Part shown: piece by piece, positions 47,875-60,537 of the stretch | Layout of the letters: each line of letters starts with the position of its first letter | Position numbering within the stretch: position 1 is the first letter of the stretch | NCBI GenBank assembly: GCA_020536535.1 | Contig: JAHLWZ010000423.1 | Coordinates: 4,252-68,251 of the forward strand | Length of the DNA: 64,000 nucleotides | Origin: Pelomyxa schiedti | Taxonomy: Eukaryota; Evosea; Pelobiontida; Pelomyxidae | Reading direction: 5' to 3' | The notes under the pieces: generated by a model | Databases searched by the model: none | What the model saw: only the letters and a program-made list of their open reading frames with translations | What the model was told of the DNA's origin: nothing | Made by a program: the position numbers and the translations under genes

Positions 47875-50800
47875 ATGGCACACATGAACCTACAGCCAGG
47901 GTCGACAATAGGACCATATACCGTGGTGCGGTATTTGGGCGGTGGAGCATTTGGCACCGTGTACGAAGTACTCAACCCCCAAGACCCAGACAACGGCCCG
48001 CACAGGGCCCTCAAGATCGTTGATACGACCCGGAAATCCGCGCAAGAAAATAAGGTTTTCTTTTTCTCGCCTCAAGTCACAGGTGCGCTAACTGCTCAAC
48101 TTGACTTTTAGTACCTCCTACAAGAGGCCTACTTGCAAGAATCCTTCAACCACGAGTATATCATTCGATTGTACAGACAGACAGTGTGTCTCTTCTTTTA
48201 TTTCTCCAAAATTAAGATTGAAAACCTAAAACATTGAAAGTGGATTGGAAGAACAGTGCTACTTGAACTAGAGCTCGGAGGTGAATCACTCAAGGATATT
48301 CTTAAACGACAACCACTGTCTGAGTCACAAATAAAACTATGGGCAAATCACATTGGTGTGGCTCCTCTCCACTCCTTTTTTTTCCCCTCTAAGGGTTTCA
48401 TTTTCCAGCGGTTGCTATGGGTGAACTTGCAAGAAGACATATTGCCCACAGAGACCTTAAGCCAGACAATGTAGTTTTATATTTTTGTTTCCAGTTGCTA
48501 AAATTTGTGGTATACCACAGATTTTAATTGTTGGTCGTAGTGATGACCCAACCGCTGTAGCCAAATGTATGTGTTACTCCCCATTCCAACGCTTTTTCTA
48601 ACTTGTGTCCAGTATGTGATTTCGTAAGTTTCCTACTTTGTCTTTACATAGGAAGGTTTTGACTTTAGCTTCCAAAAGGGTTTTGCACGTGAATATGAGG
48701 GACTGATGGAGTCTCAGCTAGGTATGTTAAAGAAAAAAATTTTTTTTTTTTTTTTTTCACATTCACTCTATAAGGCACTCCACTGTATATGGCACCTGAG
48801 ATTGTGAAACATCAACCATATGGACCAATTTCCGACCTCTGGAGTTTGGGCCTCATCTTTGCTGAGGTACCATTGTTACTTTGCTCTTCCTCTAACTTCA
48901 ATTAAGATGGCTGGCATTCAAGTTATAACTGCCAAGACTCCTGTTCAGCTCCTGCTTTTTGCCCAGGACCCACAGGATATCACTTTTAACGCTCCGTCGT
49001 TCTCCTATGCTTTCAACACACTAATACAAGGCCTTCTAAAAAAGTATCTCCCCCAGTTTTTACCTTCATAACAGTCTGCTCCAGAGACCAAAATTCACGC
49101 ATGACTCATGAGCAGCTCTTAGCACATCCTTTTATCCAGCTGCCAAAAGTTATCATACTTTCTCCGCCAGCCAACCACGAGGCTCTCCTTGGGGGCAGAT
49201 TGCCTCACGTAATCCAGCATAATGTGAACCCAATTGTTCTTGGCACAATGCCTACTCTGGGAAGAATAGCCACTGTTGACTTCCCTCTATGGTTTTTTTT
49301 TCTAACTTGTGTCAGATTCTTCTTTCAGATACACCTGCATTACACCATTCAATAATAGTGGGGAGAAGCAAACTTTCCCCAGACACTCCCACCACGCAAG
49401 TTTTAACGGAGGTGTGATATAAGTTTTCATAAGTGCTGCTTACAGTTCTTATTCCAGATCCTCCATGATGGTCTCCTTATTGTGGATGACAATTTTTGCG
49501 ATTTACTCCTGAGTTCTGCAGAGGATGTTATTCCTCCTCCAAGAGCGGTATTACATCCACTCTTCAATTAACAATCCCTTTATTTTATTGAGCCACAAAA
49601 GCACACTGCAGAAGAGTATATCAGCTACCTCCAGCAATTCGATGCGTTACACAATCAACAATTGCTGGTTAATTACGTTCTCGATGTACTTACAAATCTT
49701 GTTGGAGCATCAAGGTTTACTGACAAAGAGACGGTTTAGAAGGGCTTACTCTTTTAGAAATACAAATGTGACTGATCTTGTCACTCAGTGGCAAAGTACA
49801 AGAAGAGGCGCGGAAGATCAAATTCTGCATCTGAAGGAAGTACTGGAAATGGTGAGTTTTCAATTTGTTTAAAATCTTCCTCCCTGACCACCTAAAAGTG
49901 CCAGAAGACTATACTTCCCTCAGACATATCTGCAATTCCAAACCAAACACTCGCTCCATATGCAGCTTCTATTAAAATCCCAGATGCAGCATCGTTCTAC
50001 CAAGCTGGTACGTAAGTTGGCTTATCTCTTTCTTTTTGGTAACGTTCTACGAAAGACAATTGGTTCAATAAACGTGCTCATCTTTCTAACTGGTATGAGA
50101 ACACCTTTGGACTAGTCTTACAACATTTAGTCTTGTGAGACAAACAGCAGATTATGCAGCCATGTATCAAAAATACTCACATCTCTCGGAAGCACAAGCG
50201 CGACAAACAGCAGACTACACAGATATCACAGAAGCACAAGCTGCATGTCCAAGTCCTACATTTAAATTCATTCAATCACCGTTAACAGGGGATGCCCAAC
50301 TCAGCGCAATCGGTGATGAAATCATAAAAGCGTACAATAATACACTGTCGTGCTATAGGGACTGTGTAGGCCTCAAAAATTTCAACTTCCACTAATTTTT
50401 TTCCAGCTAACCTTCTGGGAGACTTTTTCTTCCGTTTGGCAAGTCGTAAACTCCCCAGACATTTTCTTGGCTGCCATCAGTCAAGGTTTTTCCCCTTTCA
50501 GATTTTACATTAGAATCCTCACTTCTTTCAAGCCACTGCTGAGCATGAAGAGTTTGCCAATAGCATTAAGGAGCAAGTTCGAAGTGTTGAATCTGTGATG
50601 AATGCTGTGAAAGGGTTCCCCTTTTCCCCTTCTCCCTTTTGCCTCACCTCGCTCCAGGTTTTATCCCAAAAAACTTGCACAAGATATACTTGACAACAGA
50701 GTAGCTTCAGAGAATGTTTTGCAGGAGTAATTATCCACTTCTTAATCTATGTGAATTATCCAAACTCTGTCCAGGGAGCTTTCAGCATCCGGAATCAGCC

Positions 50801-51282
50801 TGTCATTCAAGCCCCTCCCTAGTGTTGAAGTTCTTACACAGACACTAGGAGCATGCTTTAGTGGAGAGCAACCTGTTGGTAATATCAACTCCAGCAACTG
50901 AAAAAAAGTAACGTTGGGTTATCCAGACTCTATTCGTGCAGTTCCTGTTGGATCGTGCCTTGGCCTTTCCAATCAACCCTGTGCCAGGTGCCTGGACCTT
51001 GAAAAGCGAATTGAAGTGATTCAAAGAGTCTTCAAAATCCAGACTGGTCATGACGTGCCCACAGCAGTACACACCTACATAAAGGCTAAGTAAGTTCACC
51101 CCTTCTCCCATTCTTCAATACCCAACATTGAAACCAGGCCTCTTACTGTATCCTCTATGCCCTCCTCCTGTTCTTCTACTACCTGTACTTCGTCTCTAAC
51201 CTCTACGTTGTCACAGCCCTCTTCTTCCTCCCCATGTTCCTCTTTTACATCAACTTGTACAACCCCTTCTAGTAACATGTAA
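47875..51282 (+). CDS. Ser/Thr protein kinase with long helical C-terminal region
   Basis: The ATG at 47875 follows an A-rich leader. The N-terminal kinase domain has GPYTVVRYLGGGAFGTVYEV (glycine loop), HRALKIVD (ATP-binding Lys), GELARRHIAHRDLKPDN (catalytic loop) and GTPLYMAPEIVKHQPYGPIS. The metal-binding motif reads CDFEGFDF, with Glu in place of the Gly of DFG, across introns at about 48567-48612 and 48624-48651. After the domain, about 400 residues over many exons are mainly helical, with coiled-coil character (TVLTEILHDGLLIVDD onward), ending in a Ser/Thr-rich tail at 51282. The layout is reminiscent of ULK or TBK1-type kinases, but no family-specific tail was recognised. It is likely active, since DFG variants with intact Asp can be. 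Confidence 0.75.
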
Positions 51283-51352
51283 TGCTATTCCAAAAATTGT
51301 TTGTCTTTTTTCGTTTGGAAACAGGTATGAGGCAAGTCGGAGATTGTTTTTC

Positions 51353-52831
51353 TTAAGCCCCTTTTTTGGAGGCTGATAATGTGGCAAGCCTCACACCAGA
51401 GTTCACGTCATAAAGTTCAATGAGCAAACTGCTTACAGTGGGTTTGATACGATATTGTTGTGTGTGTATCCGTGGTGCAAAAAGGCTGTTGTTGTGGGTG
51501 CTGCAGACTTCCTCGATTTCGATGTTCGGGTCCAGTGAGAAGCAGGGCGAGGCCAAGTCATCATGGGAAGAAGCGCGGAACACTGTGACCTTGTTGTACA
51601 CATATAAATCGTGAGCACTTTGGGCTACCATGAAGTGCTGGTCTGTGATTTTACGTACACCACCGGGGAGTCCTCGGAATTGGCCGGTCGTGGAGTTTTG
51701 AAGGCCGCAAGTGCTTCCTCTGTGTTCCTGAATAGTGACGATAGCCGGTTCTGTGAATAGTACCGCGGTTGGCCGTTGGGCGATGTGCACATCTTTCTCG
51801 ATGAATAGTGACTTGGTTTCGCAGGTCTTCTCGATGTCGATGAACAGGACGTGATCATTAAGCGGGTATTCGTGGAGGTACAGCATCAAAATGTTTCCGT
51901 TCTGCCGAGAGAATGCAGCGGTGTTGAAACTCTGGGTGTAAACGGACGGCGGCTCTTTCGTGATCTTAGCCATAACAGTCACGTGACTCTCCAGAACAGG
52001 TTCCCCATGGTCTACTTTCCATGCCTCAATTTTCCGATAACCAACTAGCACAATCCACATGGAATTGCAGTGCCCGGAAAAGTGCTCTTTCAAGTCACAT
52101 GACATCAGAGTCTTCTTCCCAGTACCCACATCATCCTCGTCGTCGTTACCAATCCAAGGTGTAAACACATAGAACTTGTTCTGGACCACATTCCCAGCAG
52201 GCCACAGCACATCCAACAGGAACCTGCCCTCGCCCAAAGACCCCAGGAGAGTCCCGGGCGACCAGCGAGGCTGGCAGATGATTCTCACTACGCCCAGCGT
52301 GCACGACATCGACACAAACACGCGGTTACTGACTGTCACCTGGTATTCCTCCTCCTCCTCCTCGTCGTAATCGTCTTCGTCCTCGCTCCATTCCTTATCC
52401 TTGACCTTGTCCGCGCCCTTGTCTTTGCCCTCGTGTCCTTCCTCGTCCTCGTCCTCGTCGTTGTGCTCGCGGTCGTAGTACCTGTCGATGAATAACCCCT
52501 CTGCGTCGAAGGACAGGCCCTCCCATCGGCACTCCAGCGTGACCCACAGCCGCCCAAACTCGGTCATCAGGGAGGGGCCCAGGAGACCAACCGGCGAAGG
52601 CGAGGCGCGGGGCCCCTCGGTCGCCGCCGTAGCCGGCGCGGTCGAGGGGGGCGCGTACACGGCCGAGGCGAGGGCGAGGAACTGGGACTTGGCTGAGAGG
52701 ACGACGGAGGGGCGCAGGGTGACCGAGCTGCAGTTCGCGGTCATTGCGTGGAGACGCTGTGCCGTGAACGGTTGGGCAAAAAGGTGCCAACGAGGTCGTT
52801 TCGGGGCTGGCGGCTGCGGCACAGCGGCCAT
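51353..52831 (-). CDS. Intronless orphan protein with acidic low-complexity insert
   Basis: One exon of 492 residues from ATG 52831-52829. The GC-rich 5' part encodes Ala/Pro-rich sequence including KSQFLALASAVYAPP. A strongly acidic Asp/Glu/Lys-rich run spans about 52330-52470. The rest is beta-rich, with repeated aromatic/hydrophobic strands (LLDVLWPAGNVVQNKFYVF; MWIVLVGYRKIEAWKV) that may form a propeller-like fold. No known domain was found. By eye it resembles a large lineage-specific family recalled from Pelomyxa; this was not tested. It is probably a real gene because a 1.5-kb frame stays open with sensible residue use. Confidence 0.62.
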   Translation of the reverse strand: MAAVPQPPAPKRPRWHLFAQPFTAQRLHAMTANCSSVTLRPSVVLSAKSQFLALASAVYAPPSTAPATAATEGPRASPSPVGLLGPSLMTEFGRLWVTLECRWEGLSFDAEGLFIDRYYDREHNDEDEDEEGHEGKDKGADKVKDKEWSEDEDDYDEEEEEEYQVTVSNRVFVSMSCTLGVVRIICQPRWSPGTLLGSLGEGRFLLDVLWPAGNVVQNKFYVFTPWIGNDDEDDVGTGKKTLMSCDLKEHFSGHCNSMWIVLVGYRKIEAWKVDHGEPVLESHVTVMAKITKEPPSVYTQSFNTAAFSRQNGNILMLYLHEYPLNDHVLFIDIEKTCETKSLFIEKDVHIAQRPTAVLFTEPAIVTIQEHRGSTCGLQNSTTGQFRGLPGGVRKITDQHFMVAQSAHDLYVYNKVTVFRASSHDDLASPCFSLDPNIEIEEVCSTHNNSLFAPRIHTQQYRIKPTVSSLLIELYDVNSGVRLATLSASKKGA

Positions 52832-52943
52832 GCTTTGGCTTTATTTGTTGTTGTGTGAAACGACACACTGGAAGATCCAAGTTGGAATAAAAAGAGTTTT
52901 CGCCAACGAATTAATTGGTGCAGCTACCCGGTCTTGTGGTTGA

Positions 52944-54414
52944 CTAAAAGGCATCACCACGGTCACACAAGAACAAGGACACATTGTCTAGTTCACCTTT
53001 CTGTGCCAACAGTTGGAAAAAATCCCGTATCTAGTGACGGGGTAAGCTCGAGTCATACTACTAGGAGTACAAACCTCGGCAGTGGTGTAACGTAGGCTGA
53101 AATGATGTAGTATGAACCTCGTCTGTTTGTGATTGCTAACATAGTGTCGCAACTGACTCCAATAGCAGTGTCCATACTTATCTGCGTTTTCCTCAAGGGA
53201 GTCGTCGTCAGTAATGAAAGTGCATTCACACATCTTGTGAAAAGGGTAAGTTTTGGTCGAGTCTTTCTGTCATACAATTGTTGGATAATCGAAGATGCGA
53301 GGATTCTTGTCGAAGATAGATGGGTGTGTATCACCAAGAAAGGCAAAAATCGGTGTGGTCACAGTGCCAGATACCTCTACTCCATTTTTGCGTAGTTTCG
53401 CGATCTCCACACCCGATAAAATTTGGTACTCTGCTTTCAGCTTTTGTGCCTTTCTCATAATACCATATCCGATGCAGGGAACAGTATGTATGCACTCGAA
53501 CACTTCAAACGAGTATGCATTGCCTCCACACGTATCCATATCTCTGACATCTCCTGGGGATAGCCCGATTATCTCGTATGGCGAAGCAATTCGCTCGTCA
53601 AATTCGCAGCAATTGGACATTTCGATTTCCTAAATTTCTGTGGTTACTTCCTCCAACAGTTGCAATACAGGAAACAAACCGCTTTCAAGAAGGCATGAAT
53701 AAGCGGAACAGCTGGTTTCGGAACATAAACGAGAACACCCGAACGACCCTTTGCTCTGTGTTGTGCTCCCCTCTTGCACTCATAAGCCACATTCCGAGCA
53801 TGATCCGCATGCGTGTGAGTGATAAACAGCTCGTGGGGCTGCCTTCCCGAACTGGTTCCACACTCGAAAGCCGCATCCAGCGAGGGCATGAACAAGAAAA
53901 CAGAGTCGGCAGCCCGCGAGTACCCCTCTCCCTTCACACCCGGCCACAGTTCTATCTCCCTCCACTCTCGGAACGGCGAACCCTGTGCTCTCACGCCCGC
54001 AATCCCGAACGCCATTGGCTGTTGCTGTTGCTGCTGTTGATGATGCCTCGGCCTGCTGCTCCCTGTGGAATTCCCGTTCCCGTTCCCGTTCCCATTCCCA
54101 TCCGCTGTTGGTGCCGCTGAGGTGGCAGCGACCTTGACTTTAGGTTTTTTTGTTGGACTTGTGGTGTTGGCAGCTGCCTTTGGCGTGGTGGTGTTTGTGG
54201 TCGGAGGTTCTGTTGGCGATGTGGGTTTCGTGTTTGTTGTTGTTGTTTCTGCGGATGTGGTGGGGCTGTTGTCGTTGGGTGTCGGGGTTTCGGTAGTATC
54301 TGGGCTGGCTGGCTTGTGGTCTGGAGGTGGCTCCTGACTATTATGGGATGTCGCCTCTGGGTTGCTGGGTGGTGTTTGTGAACTGGGATTGTTGTTGGTG
54401 TGGGCTTCAGTCAT
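52944..54414 (-). CDS. Short-form tRNase Z (metallo-beta-lactamase fold)
   Basis: The start at 54414-54412 opens about 150 residues rich in Pro, Thr, Asn and Gln, including NG and Gln repeats. The enzyme part then begins: LFMPSLDAAFECG, LFITHTHADHARNV (the metal-binding HxHxDH box), VLVYVPKPAVPLI and, after a splice near 53640, YGIMRKAQKLKAEYQILSG, IAKLRKNGVEVSG and IFAFLGDTHPSIFDK with the GDT metal ligand. CTFITDDDSLEENADKYGH and FILHHFSLRYTTAE follow. This matches the order of plant TRZ1/TRZ2 short tRNase Z. The last small exon ends at about 52944. The enzyme cuts the 3' trailer from precursor tRNA. The disordered N-terminus is not part of the normal family and carries no evident targeting signal. 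Confidence 0.88.
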
Positions 54415-54630
54415 CGTCGCGCGATACGAGATCTATTGGTGAGTTTTATTAAACGCAATTAAGAAAACTGCACACGGCAGAAAAATTGTGCAATTCCTCT
54501 GTGGGACAGGATTTTCGGCTTCAAGAAACAACAGAAAGCAAAGAAACCCAAAGAAGAAAATTGAACTAGAACTTAGTTTTGATTTTGATCCTTGGTTGTT
54601 ACTACTGGGCTTAGGGCGGCGGTCTACTGC

Positions 54631-56946
<2,316 letters not shown>

Positions 56947-57228
56947 TTCTCTTTCCTTTGTCTTGTTTTGCGGCTGAGCTTTTTTGGTTTTTAAAAGAGA
57001 TTGAAAAAATGGCCAGCGAAAAGACACCTTATATAAAAAACAAGGCACCTTTTTTTAGTTCCGAAAGAAGCATGGAAGTGATGATAATGTGTGAAGAATG
57101 TCAGCCCATTTTCAATTGCGGTTCTTTGAAATCAATATTACATGTACATGAAGAGAACAAGAGGTTCGGTGGTGGTGATGAGTGTTCGGTGGTGATGATC
57201 TAGCCGCACCGAGAGTCCCTCGGCCCAC
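56947..57228. other. Intergenic stretch between two minus-strand genes
   Basis: About 280 bp containing the upstream region of the P5C dehydrogenase gene and the 3' end of the coiled-coil gene. No coding exon was seen. Confidence 0.45.
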
Positions 57229-58437
57229 CTACTCAAAGTAGCTCTCGTCGAAGTTCTCTGATTCGTGCTGCTGCCCCGTCAGCGAGGGGTCCACGTCGTC
57301 CAGCTGGCCCACAAACAGATCCAAGGCGGCGGCGTCGAGCGGCTGCTGGTCGTCGGCCGCGACGGCGTAGTGGCTGCTGCCGGTGGCCGCGGTGTGGGGC
57401 GTGTGCGCCGAGTTGGTGGTCTCGGTGGACGTGGACGTGGAGGTCAGGCTGGGGCTGGCCCCCATGGCAGGGTAGTACCCGCAGTTGCCGTTGCCGTTGC
57501 CGTTGCCGTTGCGGCTGCTGCCGCCCCCGCTGACGCAGCGGGGCGAGCACGCGGCGGAGGACGAGGCGGAGGAGAGGGTGGTGTTGGTGTTTGTTGTGGT
57601 GGAGGCTGTGCCGAAGTCGTAGTAGCTCTCCCTTTCTCGCTGGATGGCGCTTCGCTTCAGGGCCTTGCGCACCACGTCCAGGGTGATGTCGCGCTTGCTG
57701 ACCTGCCGCTCCAGCTCGACGCGGGCCTCGTGCTCTCGTGCTAGTTGCTCTGACAGTTGCTTGCATTGGTGGCGTAGTGCCTCGACTTCGGCGTATATAG
57801 AAGGCGGTGCGGTCTGATTTGAGAGGGGCAAGGTGGGGGTGGAGTGCTGGTGGTGGTGCATGTGCGATGATGGGTGCTGTTGGCTCTGCTGTGGTGTGCT
57901 TGTGGAAATTGGCCGCCCTGGCGCTGTGTGTGGGCGGCTTGCTGTGTATGTGTTGTTGGTGGTGGTGGGTTTTTGCCGTGGGGAGTCGTTAGAGTTTACA
58001 TTTTGGCTTGTTCTGAAATCCACAACTGATTTAGGTGCTGTGCGGTGTACTTTGCCGTTGATTGTGGGTGCACTACCGTAAGATGAGGAAGTGTGGGAGT
58101 ATGTAGAGTGCTCGGAGGTGGGGGAGGCGTCTCTAAACGCCCTGCTACTAACCGCGCTTCCATTTCTGTGCGCGTCGCGCTGTGTGGTTGTGGTAATTGT
58201 GGGAGCCATTCCGCCCTCTAATGCGCCACCCTGACACCTCAAAGAGCTGTTTTTCGTAGAGAGCGGAGATACAACGGCACGTCGATTCGGGGCCTTTGGG
58301 GGTGCCGCGGCAGAGTCAATGCTACTGCGGAGAAGCGACACCCCTCTAGATCTGGTAAGCTCGCTGAAGAGGGACGAGATCTCCTCCTGTCGTTCGTACA
58401 GAGACCGCAGATCGTTTTTTAGTGATTCCAGTTCCAT
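57229..58437 (-). CDS. Intronless low-complexity protein with coiled coil
   Basis: The ATG at 58437-58435 starts a short helix (MELESLKNDLRSLYERQEEI). A Ser/Thr/Pro/His-rich disordered stretch follows, then a coiled coil (VEALRHQCKQLSEQLAREHE near 57760-57660). A Ser/Thr-rich part with NG repeats and an acidic end (ENFDESYFE) complete the protein. It lacks a known domain. An in-frame start further upstream (58635) would need translation through T-rich leader sequence and is less likely. The 3' half is GC-rich. Possibly a cytoskeletal or centrosomal linker, but that is only a guess from the coiled coil. Confidence 0.6.
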   Translation of the reverse strand: MELESLKNDLRSLYERQEEISSLFSELTRSRGVSLLRSSIDSAAAPPKAPNRRAVVSPLSTKNSSLRCQGGALEGGMAPTITTTTQRDAHRNGSAVSSRAFRDASPTSEHSTYSHTSSSYGSAPTINGKVHRTAPKSVVDFRTSQNVNSNDSPRQKPTTTNNTYTASRPHTAPGRPISTSTPQQSQQHPSSHMHHHQHSTPTLPLSNQTAPPSIYAEVEALRHQCKQLSEQLAREHEARVELERQVSKRDITLDVVRKALKRSAIQRERESYYDFGTASTTTNTNTTLSSASSSAACSPRCVSGGGSSRNGNGNGNGNCGYYPAMGASPSLTSTSTSTETTNSAHTPHTAATGSSHYAVAADDQQPLDAAALDLFVGQLDDVDPSLTGQQHESENFDESYFE

Positions 58438-58870
58438 GCAAGTACCGCCCACCGACCAACCAAGATTGTTTTTTTTTAAATTTTGTTTGTTTTTCGCTTC
58501 CAGCTTGTTGCTGTTGAAGTTCCCCGAAAAGATGGCGCGGTTCGAATTCCCTTTCAGCAAGAATGAACGATGGGCCTGGCGACTGGGGATTTCCTCAGTT
58601 GGGGACAGGATGGTATAGACAGCGTGCATAATCATGACCTCTGTGAGAGTTGATCACACCTGACCCACTCAACAGTAACGAAAATTGGGGATTTCGCGAA
58701 AGGACAATTCGGCGTTCCCTTTCTAAAGCATGCCACCTGCTATCTTTGAACAGTCGGGGAAATGCGTCTGTATCGAGATTGGCACCACTCCCCGGAAGGG
58801 CAGTACAGTTTTTAGACAAAAAGCGAGAACCTATAAATCATAACAATAACCTTTTTTTTTCTCGCAGCTC
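58438..58870. promoter_or_regulatory. Divergent promoter region
   Basis: About 430 bp between the minus-strand coiled-coil gene and the plus-strand Pro-rich/ARM-like gene. T-rich runs and a possible intron acceptor (ttttttttctcgcag) just before 58868 suggest a 5' UTR intron for the plus-strand gene. Confidence 0.4.
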
Positions 58871-60404
58871 ATGTTGTCGGATGAGGTGGGCGGGTCTATG
58901 AGCTGCAATCCCGGTGTGAGTGCACAAAAGCAATGTTCGTCGTCGCCTTCTTCGCCCTCGGTTTTATCCAAGAAGTCACCCTCTCTGGCGCCTATACACT
59001 CCACGACTTCCGTTACGAACCTGCTTCCTCCACTGCCTGGTTTGAGTGGCTCGTGTGCTGCTACCACCGCTTCGCAATCAATTCTTAATGCATCGCCGAC
59101 ACCTACGCCGGTTGGGCCAAACAAACTCCCTCCATTGAATTTCTCTCTCTTGACCGTGTGCAATGGGAGAGGGTCACGTGAGCGACCACCTCACGCAAGA
59201 GCACAGAGGTCGCAGTCACCACCGCGGCATCACTATTACCACAGTCCTAAGGCACCCCAAACGGCACCTTCTGATTCGCGGGTACCTCTTTTCACTTTCA
59301 CTTCCTACCTCATTCATTTTTTCTAGAGCATTAACCATTACTCCGCCGATGACGTTGCAACACCAAGCGCCGACCCGTACATATGCGCCACATTATGTCC
59401 ATCTGTGGTGCATCACCAGCACCATCACTCTCCCTCTCCAACACCCCAACACTCCTTGCAAGTTCCACCTCTGATGCCGGTTCACCGCAATCCCACTTTT
59501 AATTCGGATTTGGCTCCAATTTCTCCTCCTGTCAAACCAGTCCCGCCGCCATCTCCTCCATCTCCCCGATCTCTCAAGCCTACCCTTTTATCCCTTCCGG
59601 GTACTGCCCTTTCATTCGTTTAACACTCTAACTCTCACCAAGATGAAACGTGTGATTCAGTCCATCAACACAATTTAATACCCAGAACCCGAAGGGTATC
59701 AGAAGATAGTCCGTTAGGAGTAAGTATATTTTTATTTCTTTTGGTAATAGTAATACCAAAAGATCCAGACTAATGCAGTCCATTTGATTGAAAGTTTGAC
59801 TCGGTGTTTGAATCAATACCCTTCTCACATACCGACACCTAGGCCTACTTCTAAACCTATCCTGGTCGGTTATCCTCTGAGGATAAACTTGAGCTTATTT
59901 TTTAAACTAGGGTGTTCTGCGTGAAATTATGTCACAAAAACAATTAGTACAAGAAGAACTAATACAAAAGGGCCTCACAAAGTCCGTAATTTGTGCTCTG
60001 AAGACACAGTATTTCACTCCTTTACGACTTGCATGTAATGAGCCCACAGCTTGGAAGATGCAGAAGTTGTTTCTGCGTGCCTTGAATTGCTTGCCCTTGT
60101 CTTTGGAAAAGTGGGAATGAATGCACTGAGAACTAGCAATGGAAGTGACTTTACAGTCACTGTATTCAACAACGTTGTAACCGCCCTCGGTATGCACTTT
60201 GGCAACGTCCCCGTTATGATTCAAGCAGTAAAAGTACTGGAATTTCTCCAAGCTCCAAGGGCAGAGATGCAACAATGTGTTCAATCTCTTGGTGCACTGG
60301 AGCAAATAAAAACTGGGTGCTTGAGACAAGCCCGGGACTATCAAGCACTGTGTGAGGGCTTGGATGTAGTACTGACCAGGTGCACATCACCAACAAGCCT
60401 GTAA
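58871..60404 (+). CDS. Pro/Ser-rich protein with C-terminal ARM-like helical repeats
   Basis: The first exons (ATG 58871) encode about 220 residues rich in Ser, Pro and His. Introns at 59282-59325 and 59602-59641 keep the frame. After about 59760, helical repeats begin: NAVHLIESLTRCLNQYPSHI, GVLREIMSQKQLVQEELIQK, HLEDAEVVSACLELLALVFG and VFNNVVTALGMHFGNVPVMI, with the CLELLALVFG unit reached through an intron at 60010-60051. They have the spacing of armadillo/HEAT-type repeats. The stop is at 60402-60404. No subfamily was recognised. The gene converges on the alsin-like gene with about 130 bp between their ends. Confidence 0.62.
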
Positions 60405-60537
60405 ACTATTTCAAAAAAGTCACTCACCATTAAGTTGGTGATGGTGACTGTGAAAAAATACTGTAGGAACACTAGTTACAATTCTTACTCTCAACAATCT
60501 AAAGAAACAAAAAAATAATATTTAACCAAAAACAGTG

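Noticed and set aside
51110-51279. C-terminal transmembrane hairpin at the end of the kinase
   Set aside because: It needs a different splice phase; the GT donor after GCTAA gives a Ser/Thr-rich tail instead.
57265-57744. Gly/Val/Ala-rich plus-strand open frame
   Set aside because: Opposite strand of the coiled-coil gene in GC-rich repeats; composition only.
59990-60060. A 15-nt intron in the ARM-like gene
   Set aside because: Its removal does not restore the needed frame, while an ordinary intron of about 42 nt (GTATTT...CCACAG) does.
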